NCBI GenBank assembly: GCA_928212115.1
Contig: CAKMRJ010004445.1
Location: forward strand, 781,382 to 845,381
Direction of reading: 5' to 3'
Source: Lactuca virosa
Taxonomy: Eukaryota > Streptophyta > Magnoliopsida > Asterales > Asteraceae
DNA: 64,000 nt
This document shows, one piece after another, positions 1-11,776 of this stretch. A model generated the notes under the pieces. It made no database searches and was not told the DNA's origin. It was given only the letters and a program-made list of their open reading frames with translations. Made by a program: the position numbers and the translations under genes. Each line of letters begins with the position of its first letter. The first letter of the stretch is position 1.

Positions 1-556
1 ACACAACACGTAATTTATATAAAATACTTCATATCTATGTGTAAGATGAAAGTAACTATGTACTCAGCTGGTAAGGTGATGACTCGGTACTCGGACAGCA
101 CTTCGTTATCTCAAAACAATTTTCCCTTGAAAAAACCTAGTATCAATACCACTAGGGTTTAGTCTAACGTTAATCGCGACTAATTAATAGTCTAGCTATT
201 ATTACTATTATCTAAGCATTAAACAACACTCTTATATAACTCATAATAATAGCCCAAATAATTATTTTAAGGTCCTAATAATGTTACTATAATTAACTAC
301 AAGCTATATTAAAAATAGCGTAGACGTAGCTCACTTACAGCGGGTTTTCTCGAAAACCGGGCTTCGCTTGGAGCAACATTTCCGAAACGAAAGACCCTTT
401 TTTCTCGGGACTCCGGGAGCCTCGGGGCTTCCTTCGGGTGCTAGGGGTTTACCTAGGCTTAAGGGGGGGGGGGGGGGGGGGGTTAGGGGTGGTAGAGAGA
501 GAAAGAATTTAGAGAGAGAAGTGGAAAATATGCATGGAACTCGGCAGCCTCGCAGC

Positions 557-618
557 CCTTTTATAGGCGCTCAGCACCTCGAAACGCTGGGCGTTTGGAA
601 ATACTACGCGGGGCGTAG
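557..618 (-). promoter_or_regulatory. LTR X core promoter: TATA box plus palindromic words
   Basis: On the minus strand TATAAAAGG lies at 557-565. Directly upstream are three interrupted palindromes: GGCGC-TCA-GCACC (566-578, one mismatch), AAACGC-TGG-GCGTTT (582-596, perfect) and CTACGC-GGG-GCGTAG (604-618, perfect). All have a 3-base spacer. The TATA box position fits an RNA polymerase II U3/R boundary. A role for the palindromes is inference. Confidence 0.65.
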
Positions 619-847
619 CTCGGATAAGACTGCCAGGTGTCGAGGCTTCGGTGGGGCGACGTGGGCATTGCTGGACCGAGGAAGGGTTCGCGTAAGCGGT
701 GTGTTCCGAGCTCGGACGCTGGGTGTATCGAGATGCGACGTGTCTTCATCCGAAGCGAGTTCTGAGACCATCATCGAATGGCTGTGGTTCGGCCACGTCA
801 CCATCTTCGCAACAGGTCTCGCAAATTTACTTTCTGACTTCTAAAAA

Positions 848-1346
848 TCATAACTTTTGCATACAAGCTCAGTTTTCGACGTTATTTATATCCACGCGTA
901 GGCGGGAACGTACTCTACAACTTTCGTTTAGACTCCATCGGCTAATTTTGACTTTATTTTAAAAGTTATATTTTTAAGAGGCCGGGACATGATTGGTCCG
1001 TTAAAAATTCATAACTTCTTCATCTGACATCCTTTTTCATCTATATTTTTATCGTTACACAACTATTAACGAGATCTTCGATTCTCGTTTAGGCTGTGTC
1101 GGCTAAAAACAGCTCGATCTAATACTCGAACTTCGGGTTGTACACTGCTAAGCCGAAACTTCGAAAAATCATAACTTCCTCATACGAAGTCAGATTTGGG
1201 CGTTCTTTTTATGGACGCTCTCGGTTTAACATATTCTACGACTTTCGTTTAGATTGATAAGGCTAAAAATCGCTCTATCATAAATTCACCTTTTACGCTC
1301 CCCGGTGTCGTGCCGGTTTTGCCGCGAAACTTCGACGGGCCATAAC
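848..1346 (-). repeat. Degenerate ~160-171 base tandem module in LTR X
   Basis: The word TCATAAC (GTTATGA on the element strand; CCATAAC in the last copy) recurs at 848, 1009, 1169 and 1340, spacings of 161, 160 and 171 bases. Around each copy is a recognisable but diverged block: 'AAAGAACG', 'TCCGAGTT' or 'GACTTCGTATGAGG', then 'GAAGTTATGA'. The same module occurs in LTRs A, C and F. Confidence 0.6.
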
Positions 1347-1630
1347 TTCTTCGTTATAACTCGGATTTCGGCGTTCTTTATATATCCAGAATCCTTGTTT
1401 TGACCATTACAACTTTATGTAAAGATATAGGGTTTATCTCATACTTTAATTTTGACGCTTATTTTTATTCTTTATTAATTATACCTTATAATTAAGTATA
1501 AACACACAAATTCACATAATTCACATAACACTCAAATATTTCATCTTTATTACTTCAAGAAGAGTTACAATAGTTGACCTAGACTATTACATCATCTACT
1601 ACTGCTTAGCCCTGAAACACGGGCGTTACA

Positions 1631-1910
1631 GCCACAGGCCCCTCAACATAATCCAGACGCTCACCGACCTGAATGTCATCCAACGATACTACCGCCTCCT
1701 GATCCTTGAATCACTTTCGCAACTGCAAAACGTGAAAGGTGAGGTGAATCCCAATCGAACCTTTTGATAAGGTTTATCCTTCATGCCACTTAGCCAACTT
1801 GACAAAATCCTGATGATCCAAAGTATCGGAAACCCAACTTTCGCTCTTCCTGAAGCAAACCCTTTGTGTTGACAGGACAATGCGTCCTTCAGCTTCCAAA
1901 ATATCATACA
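1631..1910 (-). pseudogene. Ty3/gypsy pol C-terminal remnant
   Basis: Minus-strand translation, with a frameshift or stop, gives HLTFHVLQLRK and then VVSLDDIQVGERLDYVEGPV. This is the linker after integrase that precedes the chromodomain in Tekay-type gypsy polyproteins. The frame runs up to 1631, where LTR X begins, so LTR X interrupted this pol. Upstream integrase is not recognisable. Clearly dead. Confidence 0.65.
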
Positions 1911-3658
1911 AAATCAATCCAATAAACAACACGAACACTCATGCCTGGCCCAATCAACCTCGGGCTGGAATATCAGGCATGCCTACGACGGGTCCAGTCA
2001 TCCCTAGGATGGAATACCCACGCATCACACACATGTTTGGCCCAATCAACCCTCGGGTTGGAATACCAAACATATCAGGTCCAATCAATCATAGGGTCCG
2101 GTCATCCTCAGGATGGAATACCCTAGATTGGAATACCTTTATGAACATAACTGGGGTCTACTCATAACTTGAGATCCAGGGATCTATCCTTACGTCCCAT
2201 CCACCCTCCTCTGATTCGTCACAATCGAGTGTAACTCCCCCGAATCTTCAACAATACATCCATTCCGAACGCGTTCCTACCAAAGACATAGCAACACAAT
2301 CTCTATGTCCATAACATGAGTCTGGTATGCCCTCTCCGGCCCTCAGCTCATGACTGGAATGCTTCCGATGACCGATCGACACTACTGTCGTCACTTCAGT
2401 CACGCTATGGCTCTTTCATAGATGAAATCAACCCACGACACATCACAATAACTCAAACCATCATCAACATACCTACCACTACCGGTCAACCAGTACGACA
2501 CTCATATCTAACCCATATCACCCCTTCGGGTTAGAATACCAACATGTCTAATCAATTCAACTATCGAGTTGAAATTCTCAGGGTTTGTTGGCCTACCGCC
2601 TCAACCCTACCGCTCCCTTTGAGCCTCCGTGCCTACGACTTACCGTCGGCCTGCACCGGGTATCTTGGCCTACTGCATAGAGAAGGACCGCCTCAACCCT
2701 ATCCAAATTCCATAGATGATCATGAGAAAAATCTAACCCGGTTCCGAGAACCTGAATGACAGCATATTCTAATCCCAAGCCTTCCCAAGGCTGACGAATA
2801 CCCAATCGGATCTACTTCCCAGTCCCCAACTGGAGAATTACCCGATCTAAGAAGATTAATCCTTTGAGGCACTCCGAACCAATGAGATCACCAACATCCT
2901 GTGTACTCCATCCGATCTCTAATAACAACTTCCGATCAAACCCAAAAATACACCGGAGTCCTCAGCCTACTCCAACATCATGCTCAATACCTGGGGACAG
3001 ACCTGCGGGTTGCTATAGCATAGCAACATACTCAAAACCCGCACATAGATCTACAAACACATACAAAGTCTTCAGTATGACTGGACCGCCTCACCATGCC
3101 TTCAGTCTATCTGGACCACTCTCAGAACCTTCAGCATGTCTGGACCACCCTTATGGGCCTTCAGCCTGTCTGGACCGTTCTAAACTGTTGAGTATCTCCC
3201 TGGACCACCCCTCCTGGTGATCCTTCCCATGCAAACTGTTCTCACCCGCTTGGGGTTCCGAACTCCTGATCCATTTCGTGGACTTAAACTCTGGCCTAAC
3301 CCTAGGCCTCATGTGGATCGTCCACCCTCTCGGAAATCCGTGGTCTGCCACATACGCTGAATATCCTGTGCACCTGTGTTGAATGCACTGCTGAGCCCTA
3401 GCAGCTAACAAAACCCTCAATCTAACAATCCAAAAACCCTCAAAGTCGAGCATACCCTCGACCGAATACTCGAACTAAACTCGATTCCTGAATAGAACTC
3501 CAACCTGGTTCCCCAACTTCTGCTATCAAGCATCCAGAAGACGTGTTCTTATGTTAGGGAATTTTACCGAACACCCAATCAACACCACCCTCGAACCAAG
3601 CATCCACTAGGGCCTCCATTCTCCCTGTCGGGTTGTGAAACTTATCCCCGTTTCAAAA
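1911..3658 (-). other. Decayed retroelement interior, C-rich with imperfect repeats
   Basis: No intact gene. A minus-strand stretch near 3320-3420 translates to AARAQQCIQHRCTGYSAYVA, which resembles the linker between protease and reverse transcriptase in gypsy pol, so at least part is old pol in the same orientation as 1631-1910. On the plus strand the phrase CCTTCAGCNTGTCTGGACC recurs four to five times (about 3070-3210), and 'CCAATCAACC...GGGNTGGAATACC' recurs at 1950-2130. I cannot identify the rest. Confidence 0.35.
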
Positions 3659-4192
3659 TGTAACGCCCGTGTTTCTAGGCTAGGTATTAATGAGGATGTA
3701 ACAGTCTAGGTTAACCTTTGTAACCCGTTTTGAAATAAACAAAATGTATTGTTTGAGTATTATGTGTTTTATGCTTAATTGTGTGACTTAAATGAATTAA
3801 GGATAAAAATAAGCATTAAAATAAAATATTAGATAAGCCCAATATCTATGAAGGAAGTTGTAGTGGTCGTGCGAAGGATTCCAGATATATAAAGAATACC
3901 GAAATCCGAGTTATAACGAAGAAGTTATGACCTGTCGAAGTTTCGCGATAGAACCGGTATGACAGTGCGTGACGTAAATAGTGAATTTATGATAGGACGA
4001 TTTTTAGCCTTATGATTTTTCTAAGTTTCGACTTAGCAGTATGCAGCCCAAAACTCGAAATTTAGATCGAGTGATTTTTAGCCGAAACAATCTAAACGAG
4101 AATCGAAGATCTCATTGATACTAGTGCAACGGTAGAGAGACATACGAAAACGGACTTCGGATGAAGAAGTTATGAATTTTTAACGGACTTTT
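3659..4192 (+). mobile_element. Ty3/gypsy LTR A, first part, split by element B
   Basis: The LTR starts TGTAACGCCCGTGTTTCTAGG at 3659 and follows the same order of blocks as LTR X, including GAAGAAGTTATGA words near 3918 and 4166. It stops at CTTTT (4188-4192) and resumes after element B with the second CTTTT (30508-30512) followed by TCCTATCCCGGCC, as expected for a split LTR. It is split again at 31787 by element E, and the remainder is not in the window. Whether this is a 5', 3' or solo LTR cannot be decided. Confidence 0.85.
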
Positions 4193-4685
4193 AGTTGGGT
4201 TTTGAGCATTCTAACACTCCTATGGTGTACATGCAACCCTATAAACCTTGGATCTATGTTTTCTCTATTATACATGCAAATATTAAATATTCCAAGGTTT
4301 CATTCTAAATAGCATATTATGAAGCACCTATACTACAAAGTTCTAGTTAGATGACATACATTTTGATGTAGCTTGATGTCTTCAAGCTTTAAGAGCTTAG
4401 CCCCAATAGTGTGGAAGCCTCAAGTTGAATCACAAATCACCAAAACACCTTGGAAAACCTTTAGAGAATATGGATACTTGGCTCACACTATGAAATCGGT
4501 TATTGCCCTCTTTAGTGTATCCACACTAGCCACTAGCATAATTTCATGAACCATAAGACCCTTTATATAGTGTGGAGGATTAGGGTTAAACCCTAATACC
4601 CACGACCTTTCATTTCCTAGGATCCATGGGTTAAAGCTCCATGGACTATCCATGAAGACTTAGCCCAACCTAAATGAACTTGGCC

Positions 4686-4716
<31 letters not shown>

Positions 4717-5036
4717 GATATAATATATATATATATATATATAGATATATATATATATAGATATATATATATATATATATCTAAGAGTCCATATTTAATT
4801 AGTTCCTTTTGATCACTTAATTAATTATAAATTAATTCTTGATCAATACTAATTAAATAATATGATTATATATTAATATATTAGAACTTATAATATATTA
4901 ATATAAATCATAAATATACTATTCTCAAAAGACTATCCATATAAATTGTGTCGGTAAAGTGCAACCCAAATGGACCATGCCGGGTCGGGTCAAGTACATA
5001 CTAAATATAGTTATGGACTTAGACATTAATCCAATA
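4193..5036 (-). repeat. 3' LTR of copia element B
   Basis: Matches 29743-30507 in order and sequence. It is longer mainly because of an expanded TA/GATA microsatellite at about 4688-4783. On the element strand it starts near TATTGGATTAATGTC (TGTTGG in the other copy) and ends GCTCAAAACCCAAC. Confidence 0.85.
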
Positions 5037-6807
5037 GTCTCCCATTTGGATAAGTCTAAAACTATTATTGAGTATGACTTTAAAAACCAATTGGCAATCG
5101 TAGCTCTTAAAGCCGCTGTCGAACTCTGATCTTGTCAATGAACTCTGACCTTTGTCAATGACTTATCCATTAGATAAGGGATCATATATTCCTCCATTCT
5201 AGATATCATATGGACTGAGACATGGATTATAATCATTCTCTCTGTCCATTTGTTGTTTCCCGATTTTCAATTTATGATGACTGACTGATTGAACAAATCA
5301 AATCAGTCCTGGCTTGGCCAAGCACTCATATGTGTCATCGCTAAATCATCGAGGGGCCCACAGATATCGCTTTTATCCCGAAGGTAAAAGGAATGGATAA
5401 ACTTCGACTCATATGGCTTGTTCTACTACTTGTTGAATCATACACAAAGGCACGTTTTATAACATCGAGTTACCAATGCGTTTTCGTGCAATCAATGTAT
5501 AACCAACTCATAGTAACAACTCATATCTCTAGGTTTGAAGAATATAAGATATTATCGTCTCATGATCACTCGTGATAAAATCCATGAAGTGATTCAAATG
5601 AGCGCGGGTTGAATCCAATACTCAGAACTTATGAGCACTCATGAGTGTTGTAGCACCACTTTGTCCACCAACTTGGACCTCTACAAACCAACCCATGACA
5701 GTCTTGATTCATATCTACTTCCAACATATGACCGACTGTGGATGGTTTGAATAACTTAATCATTCAGGAAGAGCGACTTAGTTATTCTAGAAGTCAAAAC
5801 ATGCAAAGTGAAACACAAGAATAAATGAATCAAATATGGTATCAAACCCTATGAATATAAATAAACACTTTTATTTATCACCATACTGATTACTCATTAT
5901 TCATTGTTTCGGTTTTATCAACTTTATAATTGAATTAAAAACACTAGTTGTCCCATGCTCCAAGCATGTACACTATGTTTTTCTTAAACAATAGCTTTGC
6001 CATACACCAAGTATGCACTCTATGTTTGTCTATGATCCTTACTTTGTGAAATAAACCAATTGAACATAATTTCAATGATTCTAATTTCACACTCCCAAAT
6101 CCTTATCGAAAAAAGTGAGAATTTCAAATTCCTATCATTTATTGAAATCTGTTTAGATTTTAAACTTATATGCATTGACCCTCCTGTAATGAATATGTAC
6201 AAAGTCACAAAGACTTGTCAACAGTCATTATAAGGTATTCCAATGGAGATCAACTCCATGGAAACTAAGTCTCATATTCAAAGTACATTGCTTTGGACAT
6301 GCTTCTTGCATTAAGTTTTCTAATATTACACAGATAACTTCCACCTATGGAGACAACTCCATATTCTCATTTTGACTATCACTTCTGAATAAGAGATGTC
6401 TCTTTTCAGAATATGTCAATATGGTCCTTCCAAAATTAGCACTATACTTCCAACTGTCCCTGAGCAACCAATCTTTGGTAAACCTCAGATTGTCCTCGAC
6501 AATTGCTTAATCATTTTAGTCATATCCAATTCTAGACCTTTTCCCTTCTTAATGCCTCTGGGCATTTGGAAAAATTTAGAAATGACAAATATTATAGCAC
6601 ATGCAATCGATCCTGTACCCAAAGAAAATGGTACACAATTCATGATGCCTCACATAAAGACATGATTCTAGACCAGTCTTTTGCTACAATATTTTTATTT
6701 GCCATGTTTTTCAAAATTTGACTATGAAGAGGGATGCCGTAATCATAATCGAATTTTGAGAACGCAATATATAGAATTTACTTAAGTTGAACCAATCCAA
6801 CATGAAA

Positions 6808-6850
<43 letters not shown>

Positions 6851-8409
6851 TAGATATATATATATTCTTGACTAAGGATGATTAAGGTCTCAATCTAAGC
6901 CTTTAGAACTGAAATGAAGTATATCCTCTCCCTTAATTATAGCAAAACAACTTTTTCAATCCCTGCAGCCTCACGAATTGAAACTTTTGTTTTCTATAAT
7001 TAACATTGCTAACTTGCAACACTAACAATAATTATCATGCTCCCACTAAATGATGATTATTAGCATAACACTTATGCTCCCACTAGCTTTGACATGTACT
7101 CAGAAATCAGCTGGACTTCTAGAAATCAATACTTTATTGACTTTCTTACCAAAGTTCAGATTTCTGATACGAGATGCTTTGATAAAACTTTATCAAAATC
7201 ATACACCTTTCCTTAGATAGCATGCATGTGTGTCTAAACAATTTCAGAACTATGAAAAGGGATGCCATAATCATAGTCTCAATTGTTTAGACCTTTTTCC
7301 ATCTGCTTCAAATCTACTTGGTGGAAGTGTTTCCTCACCATCAGTTTCATGAATCGGAGAGAAACCTTATGACCCTTAGATTTTATGGTGTATGTGTTCT
7401 TATCCATGTGAATCGTTAAAATCATAGTCACAAGACAAGGATAATGACAAATCCAAACTCATATGGACTGAACTTATGCAATCTTAACTTCTTGCCACCT
7501 GGCAGTACATGGCCTGCCATTGCTTCCAAGTTGTTATGCAACCAATTGAGAACTTTCAGAACTCCTATGCAAAGCCAACTTTAACTGGAATAGGAACAGA
7601 ATATGTCAACACGATAGGTTATAAACCTCAAGTCGTGTGCTAGTGAAGAACCTCAGGTTTTATTCTTGATTAGTTCTTGAAATTCTTTTTTGGATCTTTA
7701 AGACTCCCACTATCCTCTTGACATATAAGACTATCTTGCCAAATATTCAAGAGATAGTGCGGATTCTTTATCAAGACAAACACTTCACACAATTGGCCTT
7801 AGTTGGTCTTTGTTTTATCCAAAACATCACAACTTACCAATTTCAAATGTACAAGAGTAGGAAACTTTTACTCTTACATTTGACAAGTGTTTTAAACCTT
7901 TCTTTAAGATATATCACTCAAGTTACAATCTTGGAGTATGACTCTAAGAATTGTTTTGGAACGAAGTATGACTCATCTTCCTGATCTAACCATTTCAACA
8001 ATTCATGACTCCTCTTCTTAGTCATAAGAATGCACTAAGATGACCTTTAGAGGACTAATTGTGATATGATTTCTAAATCATTAAGATGATCACAAACATG
8101 ATACTAAAGTACTCTCCCATCTTTTCAGATTTGAGAAACTTTTATCTTTCTGCCTAATTTGATTCTTCCCATTCGTTCTGCCATACATTGAGACTTTTCC
8201 AATGTTTCAGAATTATACTTAAACTTGTAAGTATAACCATATTTACTAAACTTTAGTAAATCAAATAGTCATAACGAGCTTTGTGGTGGACATGACCAGT
8301 GCACAAGAATGTGTACTTGATCGCTTTAGTCCTTCACGTGACTCACACATCCATGTGAACAAGTAATTAGTCTTGACTTTGCAATGCTTGAAAGTTCTCA
8401 TTCATCATA
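5037..8409 (-). other. Copia B interior, 3' half: decayed pol and 3' untranslated part
   Basis: AT-rich, no open gene. Near 8150-8270 the minus strand gives KYGYTYKFKYNSETLEKSQ, resembling the copia integrase segment after its first catalytic Asp (SRYGYVYL..HKSETFEKFK). The phrases 'GGGATGCCATAATC' and 'TGCTCCCACTA' recur, as in old copia interiors. A TA microsatellite lies at 6807-6865. The 5037-6000 part is probably the non-coding tail before the 3' LTR. Confidence 0.5.
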
Positions 8410-8968
8410 CTATTTGTGACATCCCCAATTTCACGGCCAGAAAAGACCGATTTGTTTATGCTTTGTTTTGAAAATCAGAGTAATCTTTTAAAGAAATCAA
8501 TTGCGGAATTCGTTCCCAAAACAAAATATGATAAAAATTATCAAAGCATTTCTTTAAAGAAATGTATTTTCATTTTATAACAAAATCTCGGGATGTCATG
8601 TTCAATATAGACCAAAAGCATAAACAGAACAAAATAGACCTTACAACAGTTATTCATAACTACTGGCCTATAATCCAAAATCTCTCGTCAAGTCCACCAA
8701 CTTATACTCTTGTGCCGTTACCTGTAATGCAAAGAAAACTGAGTGGGTCAGGCTTGGGAGCCTGGTGAGCATATAAAGTTTTCAACCCACAATAATACAA
8801 TTATTTAATTATCAAACAATCAATCCAATTTACCCACCCCCATTATATTCCTTTATTTCATAAAGTTTTACCCTAAGAACCGATTACCCTTCTCCCATTC
8901 ATTCCTAAGAATTGCCCTAAGGAATTGGCACAAAGTCTAGTGTTGCCATGGTCCTTAGATTACCTCTG

Positions 8969-9165
8969 GTGAACACGCAGTTCAAATAATTAATGAACAC
9001 CCAGTTCAAGAACACCCATTGAACACACTCCGTTCAATAATACCTAATGAACACCTAGTTCAAAAACACCTAATGAACACTTAGTTCAAAAACACCTAAT
9101 GAACACTTAGTTCAAATATCTCTGGCGAACACATAGTTCAAAACATCTAGTGAACACTTAGTTCA
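8969..9165. repeat. Array of interrupted palindromes TGAAC-N5-GTTCA in LTR C
   Basis: Eight or so units of the form (T)GAACAC(N)(C/T)AGTTCA(A) follow one another about every 25-30 bases. The best units are TGAAC-ACTTA-GTTCA with perfect 5-base arms. The same array is in the other LTR at about 13885-14081. Confidence 0.75.
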
Positions 9166-11041
9166 AATATCCCTGGTGAACTCAATCACCTAAGGAACAC
9201 AGAGTACGAAAGCTCTTAGTTCAAACCACGTGATAATAATGTATATCTCGATCCTGCAAAACCACTAATATTACATATAAATCATATTTCTAAAACAATC
9301 TATCCCATCCCGTCGATCCCCACACACTGACCCTATACAATGATCTTACGAGATCTAGCCTAAGGAATCGATATGAACAACAACTGACGAAGGTGCTTCG
9401 GAAATTCCCTGGCAGCAAACGAGGATCAATAAAGACATCAAATGAGGGGAATGGAATAAGTTTCACCACGAACCTTTGTTCGTAAAAGAAAGAACCACAA
9501 GACAATTAAGTCAGGGGTAGTTATCTAGATAACAATGCCTAGGCGTGGTCCGACTATCATGAGGTATTATACCTCCAGACTCTCCCTATCCAACATCGAA
9601 CTTTGCCTAGCAGTGGCCTGAATACATGAGGTATTTCACCCCCAGACGCACCCTATCCAGCAATATAACACCAGACATACCTAGCAGTGGTCTATTACCG
9701 ATACACTTTATTAGGTAGTCTACGAAGTTCCCTTAATTACTTCATGAAAGAAAACGCTGACATATGAAGCTCGGTTGATCACTTCATAAAAGAAACGCTG
9801 ACTCCAAAGCTCTCTCAAAATAAAAGTATGGGGAAATACTACTAGAGTACTCCCGTACGCTCCCGTAACCGACACACAACATTGTCAAAAAGACTTTGTA
9901 CATGATAGTACTTCTGGCACATTATAGTACTCTGGTATGCGAAAGTCTCGTACCCAAGAACATAATAGTACCCTGGCACAAGCAGCACCCAAGACACAGA
10001 GCTTTGAAAAGGACTTCGTACATAAAAATGTACTTCTGTATGTAGGACGTACTCCACCGATCATCAATCTCACCCCACACGTACTCTTAATAAGAGACTA
10101 CCCAAAGTCCAATCTTAATTGAACTAAAACATCCCTATTTAAGTCTTAACCCATCACTAGGCAAGCCTACAATGCCTATAATCAATTTTTGATACTATTT
10201 CCGTATAGGCAACGCCAACTAGTGTATACTTAACACAAGGTTTTAAGTAATAATATCATATATACACATCTTAACACATATTGAACCATATCTGATTCGC
10301 ACGTTGTATATTATCAAATATATCTAACACGTATTTTGGACAATAACAAATACTTCACATACATATGTATATTTTAGACTTTAATCAATACTCTTATTAA
10401 AACCACGTTCCTAAAAGGTACTATACACATGATACCTTATCGAATGAACACGTAGTTCAAAAATACATAATCCGTACTCCCGGATCTTAAATTTGCCTCA
10501 TTACCTAATCCATATTCTCGGATCTAAAACTAACATCTTGATCTGATCCATACTCTCGGATCTAAAACTAACCTCCTGATCTGATCCATACATTCAGATC
10601 TAAAACGAGTTTATCTCTTTATACTTTTATCGCATGGTCCAACCCATCTTTTATCACCTACCAACAACCTCATCTACCCATGTTCTACCCAACATATTTT
10701 TAGATACAAAATACAAATATAGTTTAACTCATTAAAACTTATATAATTCATCCATTCCACAATCATCTCAAATAAACAACAATATATTATACACATAGCA
10801 CGTATTTCATAGCGAATACTTAATATTTATGTGTTAGAAGAAAGTGACTATACACTCACCTGATTAGAAGATGATCGGACAGCACTACGACTTGTAAAAG
10901 TAGTATTCTTTGGTAGATCTGGAAGATCTTCACAAAAATCGGGCTTCTCGCGGGCAGAGCTTCGGCTTGAATGGATAGAGAGAGTATAGAGAGTGAAAGA
11001 ATGGGTTGAGGGTGTGAAGAATGAGGCAGCCCCGAGCCTCA

Positions 11042-11214
11042 ATTTATAGTGCTCTGGGTGCTCCACTAGTGCTCCACTACCTGCTTAGTGTTCCACTACC
11101 TGCTCCACTAATTGCTTAGTGCTCCACTACCTGCTCCACTAATTGCTTAGTGCTCCACTACCTGCTCCACTAATTGCTTAGTGCTCCACTACCTGCTTGA
11201 TGCTCCACTAACTT
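11042..11214 (-). promoter_or_regulatory. LTR C TATA box and 31-base palindrome-bearing tandem repeat
   Basis: TATAAAT lies at 11042-11048 on the minus strand. Upstream of it come TAGTG-CTC-CACTA (11067-11079), TAGTG-TTC-CACTA (11086-11098) and further copies inside a 31-base tandem unit containing GCTCCACTACCTGCTCCACT. The other LTR (about 15958-16100) has one unit fewer, which accounts for the length difference between the LTRs. The arms are perfect 5-mers around a 3-base spacer. Confidence 0.65.
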
Positions 11215-11776
11215 TCATTTAGACTCTGTGGCTAATTCTCGACCGATCTTAAATTTAACAGTAGGAGGAGATTAGACTGCTAAATGAATGCGAAGAATTC
11301 GTAACTCCTTCATACGGACTCCGTTTTCGTCTGTCTTTTTACCGTTGAGTTCCTATTAATGAGATCTTCAACTCTCATTTAGGTCGCGTAAGCCAAAAAC
11401 CGCTCGAACTAAAATTCGAGTTTCGGGTTGTACACTGCTAAGCCAAAACTTTGAAAAATCATAACTTCCTCATACGAAGTCAGATTTGGGCGTTCATACT
11501 CTACGACTTTGGTTTAGATTACTAAGGCTAAATATCGCTCTAACGTAAATTCACTTTTTACGTCATTCAGCGTCGTGCCGGTTCTGTCGCGAAACTTCGA
11601 CAGGTCATAACTTCTTCGTTATAACTCGGATTTCGGTGTTCTTTATATGTACGGAATCCTTGTAACATATACTAAAACTTAGTTAAGATTATTCATCTTA
11701 AATAATCTTCTATCAAAAAGTCATTTTTGACGCTTATCGTCTCTTAATTGACTAGCCCTGATCTACGGGCGTTACA

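Larger units (their letters stand above)
1..1630 (-). mobile_element. Ty3/gypsy LTR (element X), cut by window edge
   Basis: Read on the minus strand the LTR starts at 1630 with TGTAACGCCCGTGTTTCAGG and runs off the left edge, so only one end is seen. Its first 250 bases closely resemble the starts of LTR A (3659) and, less so, LTR C, placing the three in one family group. It abuts coding sequence whose reading frame continues up to the junction, so it probably inserted into an older element. A run of 20 G lies at 463-482. ORFs crossing this GC-rich part resemble no protein family I recognise. Confidence 0.8.
8415..11776 (-). repeat. 3' LTR of element C
   Basis: On the element strand it starts TGTAACGCCCGTAGATCAGG at 11776 and ends GGGGATGTCACA at 8415. 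It carries the GTTATGA-type modules (11299, 11459, 11605), a 31-base tandem repeat (11090-11200), an array of TGAAC-ACTTA-GTTCA words (8969-9165) and repeated GATCC...GGATC words (10470-10610). ORFs in it are mirrored in the other LTR and resemble no known family. Confidence 0.9.

Noticed and set aside
368..962. Overlapping ORFs on both strands in a GC-rich stretch
   Set aside because: They lie around the LTR X promoter, include a translated G run and match no protein family I know.
8969..9165. CRISPR-like array of regularly spaced repeats
   Set aside because: This is a plant LTR; units are degenerate, have no unique spacers and occur again in the partner LTR.
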